In this document: positions 63,932 to 64,000 of the stretch, piece after piece
Position numbering within the stretch: the first letter of the stretch is position 1
Layout of the letters: each line of letters starts with the position of its first letter
Assembly (NCBI RefSeq): GCF_004025325.1
Contig: NZ_RSFE01000001.1
Coordinates: 310,001 to 374,000 of the forward strand
Length of the DNA: 64,000 nucleotides
Reading direction: 5' to 3'
From: Pseudidiomarina gelatinasegens
GTDB taxonomy: Bacteria; Pseudomonadota; Gammaproteobacteria; Enterobacterales; Alteromonadaceae
Notes under the pieces: model-generated
Told to the model about the DNA's origin: nothing
Database searches by the model: none
Seen by the model: only the letters and a program-made list of their open reading frames with translations
Program-made: the position numbers and the translations under genes

Positions 63932-64000
63932 TTAAGGTTCTCCTGCACCGCGATACAGCACCTTTGCTGTTTCGCTGGTGATTAAAAACTGGCTTTCGGC
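63932..64000 (-). CDS. gspK: Type II secretion minor pseudopilin GspK (C-terminal end only)
   Basis: The frame open to the window edge gives AESQFLITSETAKVLYRGAG, then Glu-Pro and TAA at 63932, three bases before the gspL ATG. Only 22 residues are visible. Position before gspL and the FLITS...VLYR pattern fit GspK, which caps the pseudopilus. Confidence 0.7.
   Translation of the reverse strand, partial: AESQFLITSETAKVLYRGAGEP

Overview
The window is chromosomal DNA of a marine or halophilic gammaproteobacterium, most like the Idiomarinaceae (Idiomarina, Pseudidiomarina or Aliidiomarina). This placement is an inference from gene content: an acetate-switch kinase and regulator beside acs, large secreted S8 proteases with GlyGly-CTERM-like tails, a DcaP-type porin, a type II secretion operon and an Alteromonadales-style polysaccharide locus. 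No rRNA, tRNA, CRISPR array or prophage was seen.

Layout. 1-1.6 kb: 5' part of a TonB-dependent receptor. 1.9-18.2 kb: acetate and peptide utilisation. A CrbS-like transporter-kinase hybrid, two tandem subtilisin-like proteases, then acs with crbR, and a divergent DcaP-like porin. 18.2-21.2 kb: poly-gamma-glutamate genes pgsB-pgsC-pgsW. 21.3-24.3 kb: a GGDEF/EAL protein and a small unknown protein. 24.5-31.9 kb: a beta-CASP hydrolase and sulfate activation genes (cysC, cysQ, cysD, cysN) with two unknown envelope genes between them. 32.0-59.8 kb: a large surface-polysaccharide locus. It holds wbuC, rfbCADB for dTDP-L-rhamnose, an IS3-family element, rfaH, wecA, wbuB-like, fnlCBA for UDP-L-FucNAc, two more glycosyltransferases, wzy, wzx, wzz, a long SLBB export protein, pgi, ugd and a gfcA / gfcB / gfcC-gfcD fusion set. 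59.9-61.4 kb: a small outer-membrane barrel and an MscS channel. 61.4-64 kb: type II secretion genes gspK(partial)-L-M-N.

How parts work together. The polysaccharide genes form a long leftward block headed by an ops element (52179-52191), and the cognate anti-terminator gene rfaH lies at its far end. Both ends carry wreckage of older clusters: a broken second rfaH next to ops, a galE remnant beside intact rfaH, and a wza tail cut off by the IS. This points to cluster replacement. The sugar genes predict a glycan with L-Rha, L-FucNAc and a WecA-primed first sugar. The rfb + fnl + wbuB + wbuC set resembles that of E. coli O26-type loci.

Most unusual feature. A family of short palindromic elements (core GTGGGGTGCAGTCC...GGACTGCACCCCAC) is present in seven copies. 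Three are intergenic and four lie inside genes without breaking the frame: one in the beta-CASP hydrolase gene and one in each of gspL, gspM and gspN. They behave like the protein-invading palindromic elements known from Rickettsia. A second, unrelated family of intergenic inverted repeats built on 7-base ATATTAG-like units flanks the acetate genes.
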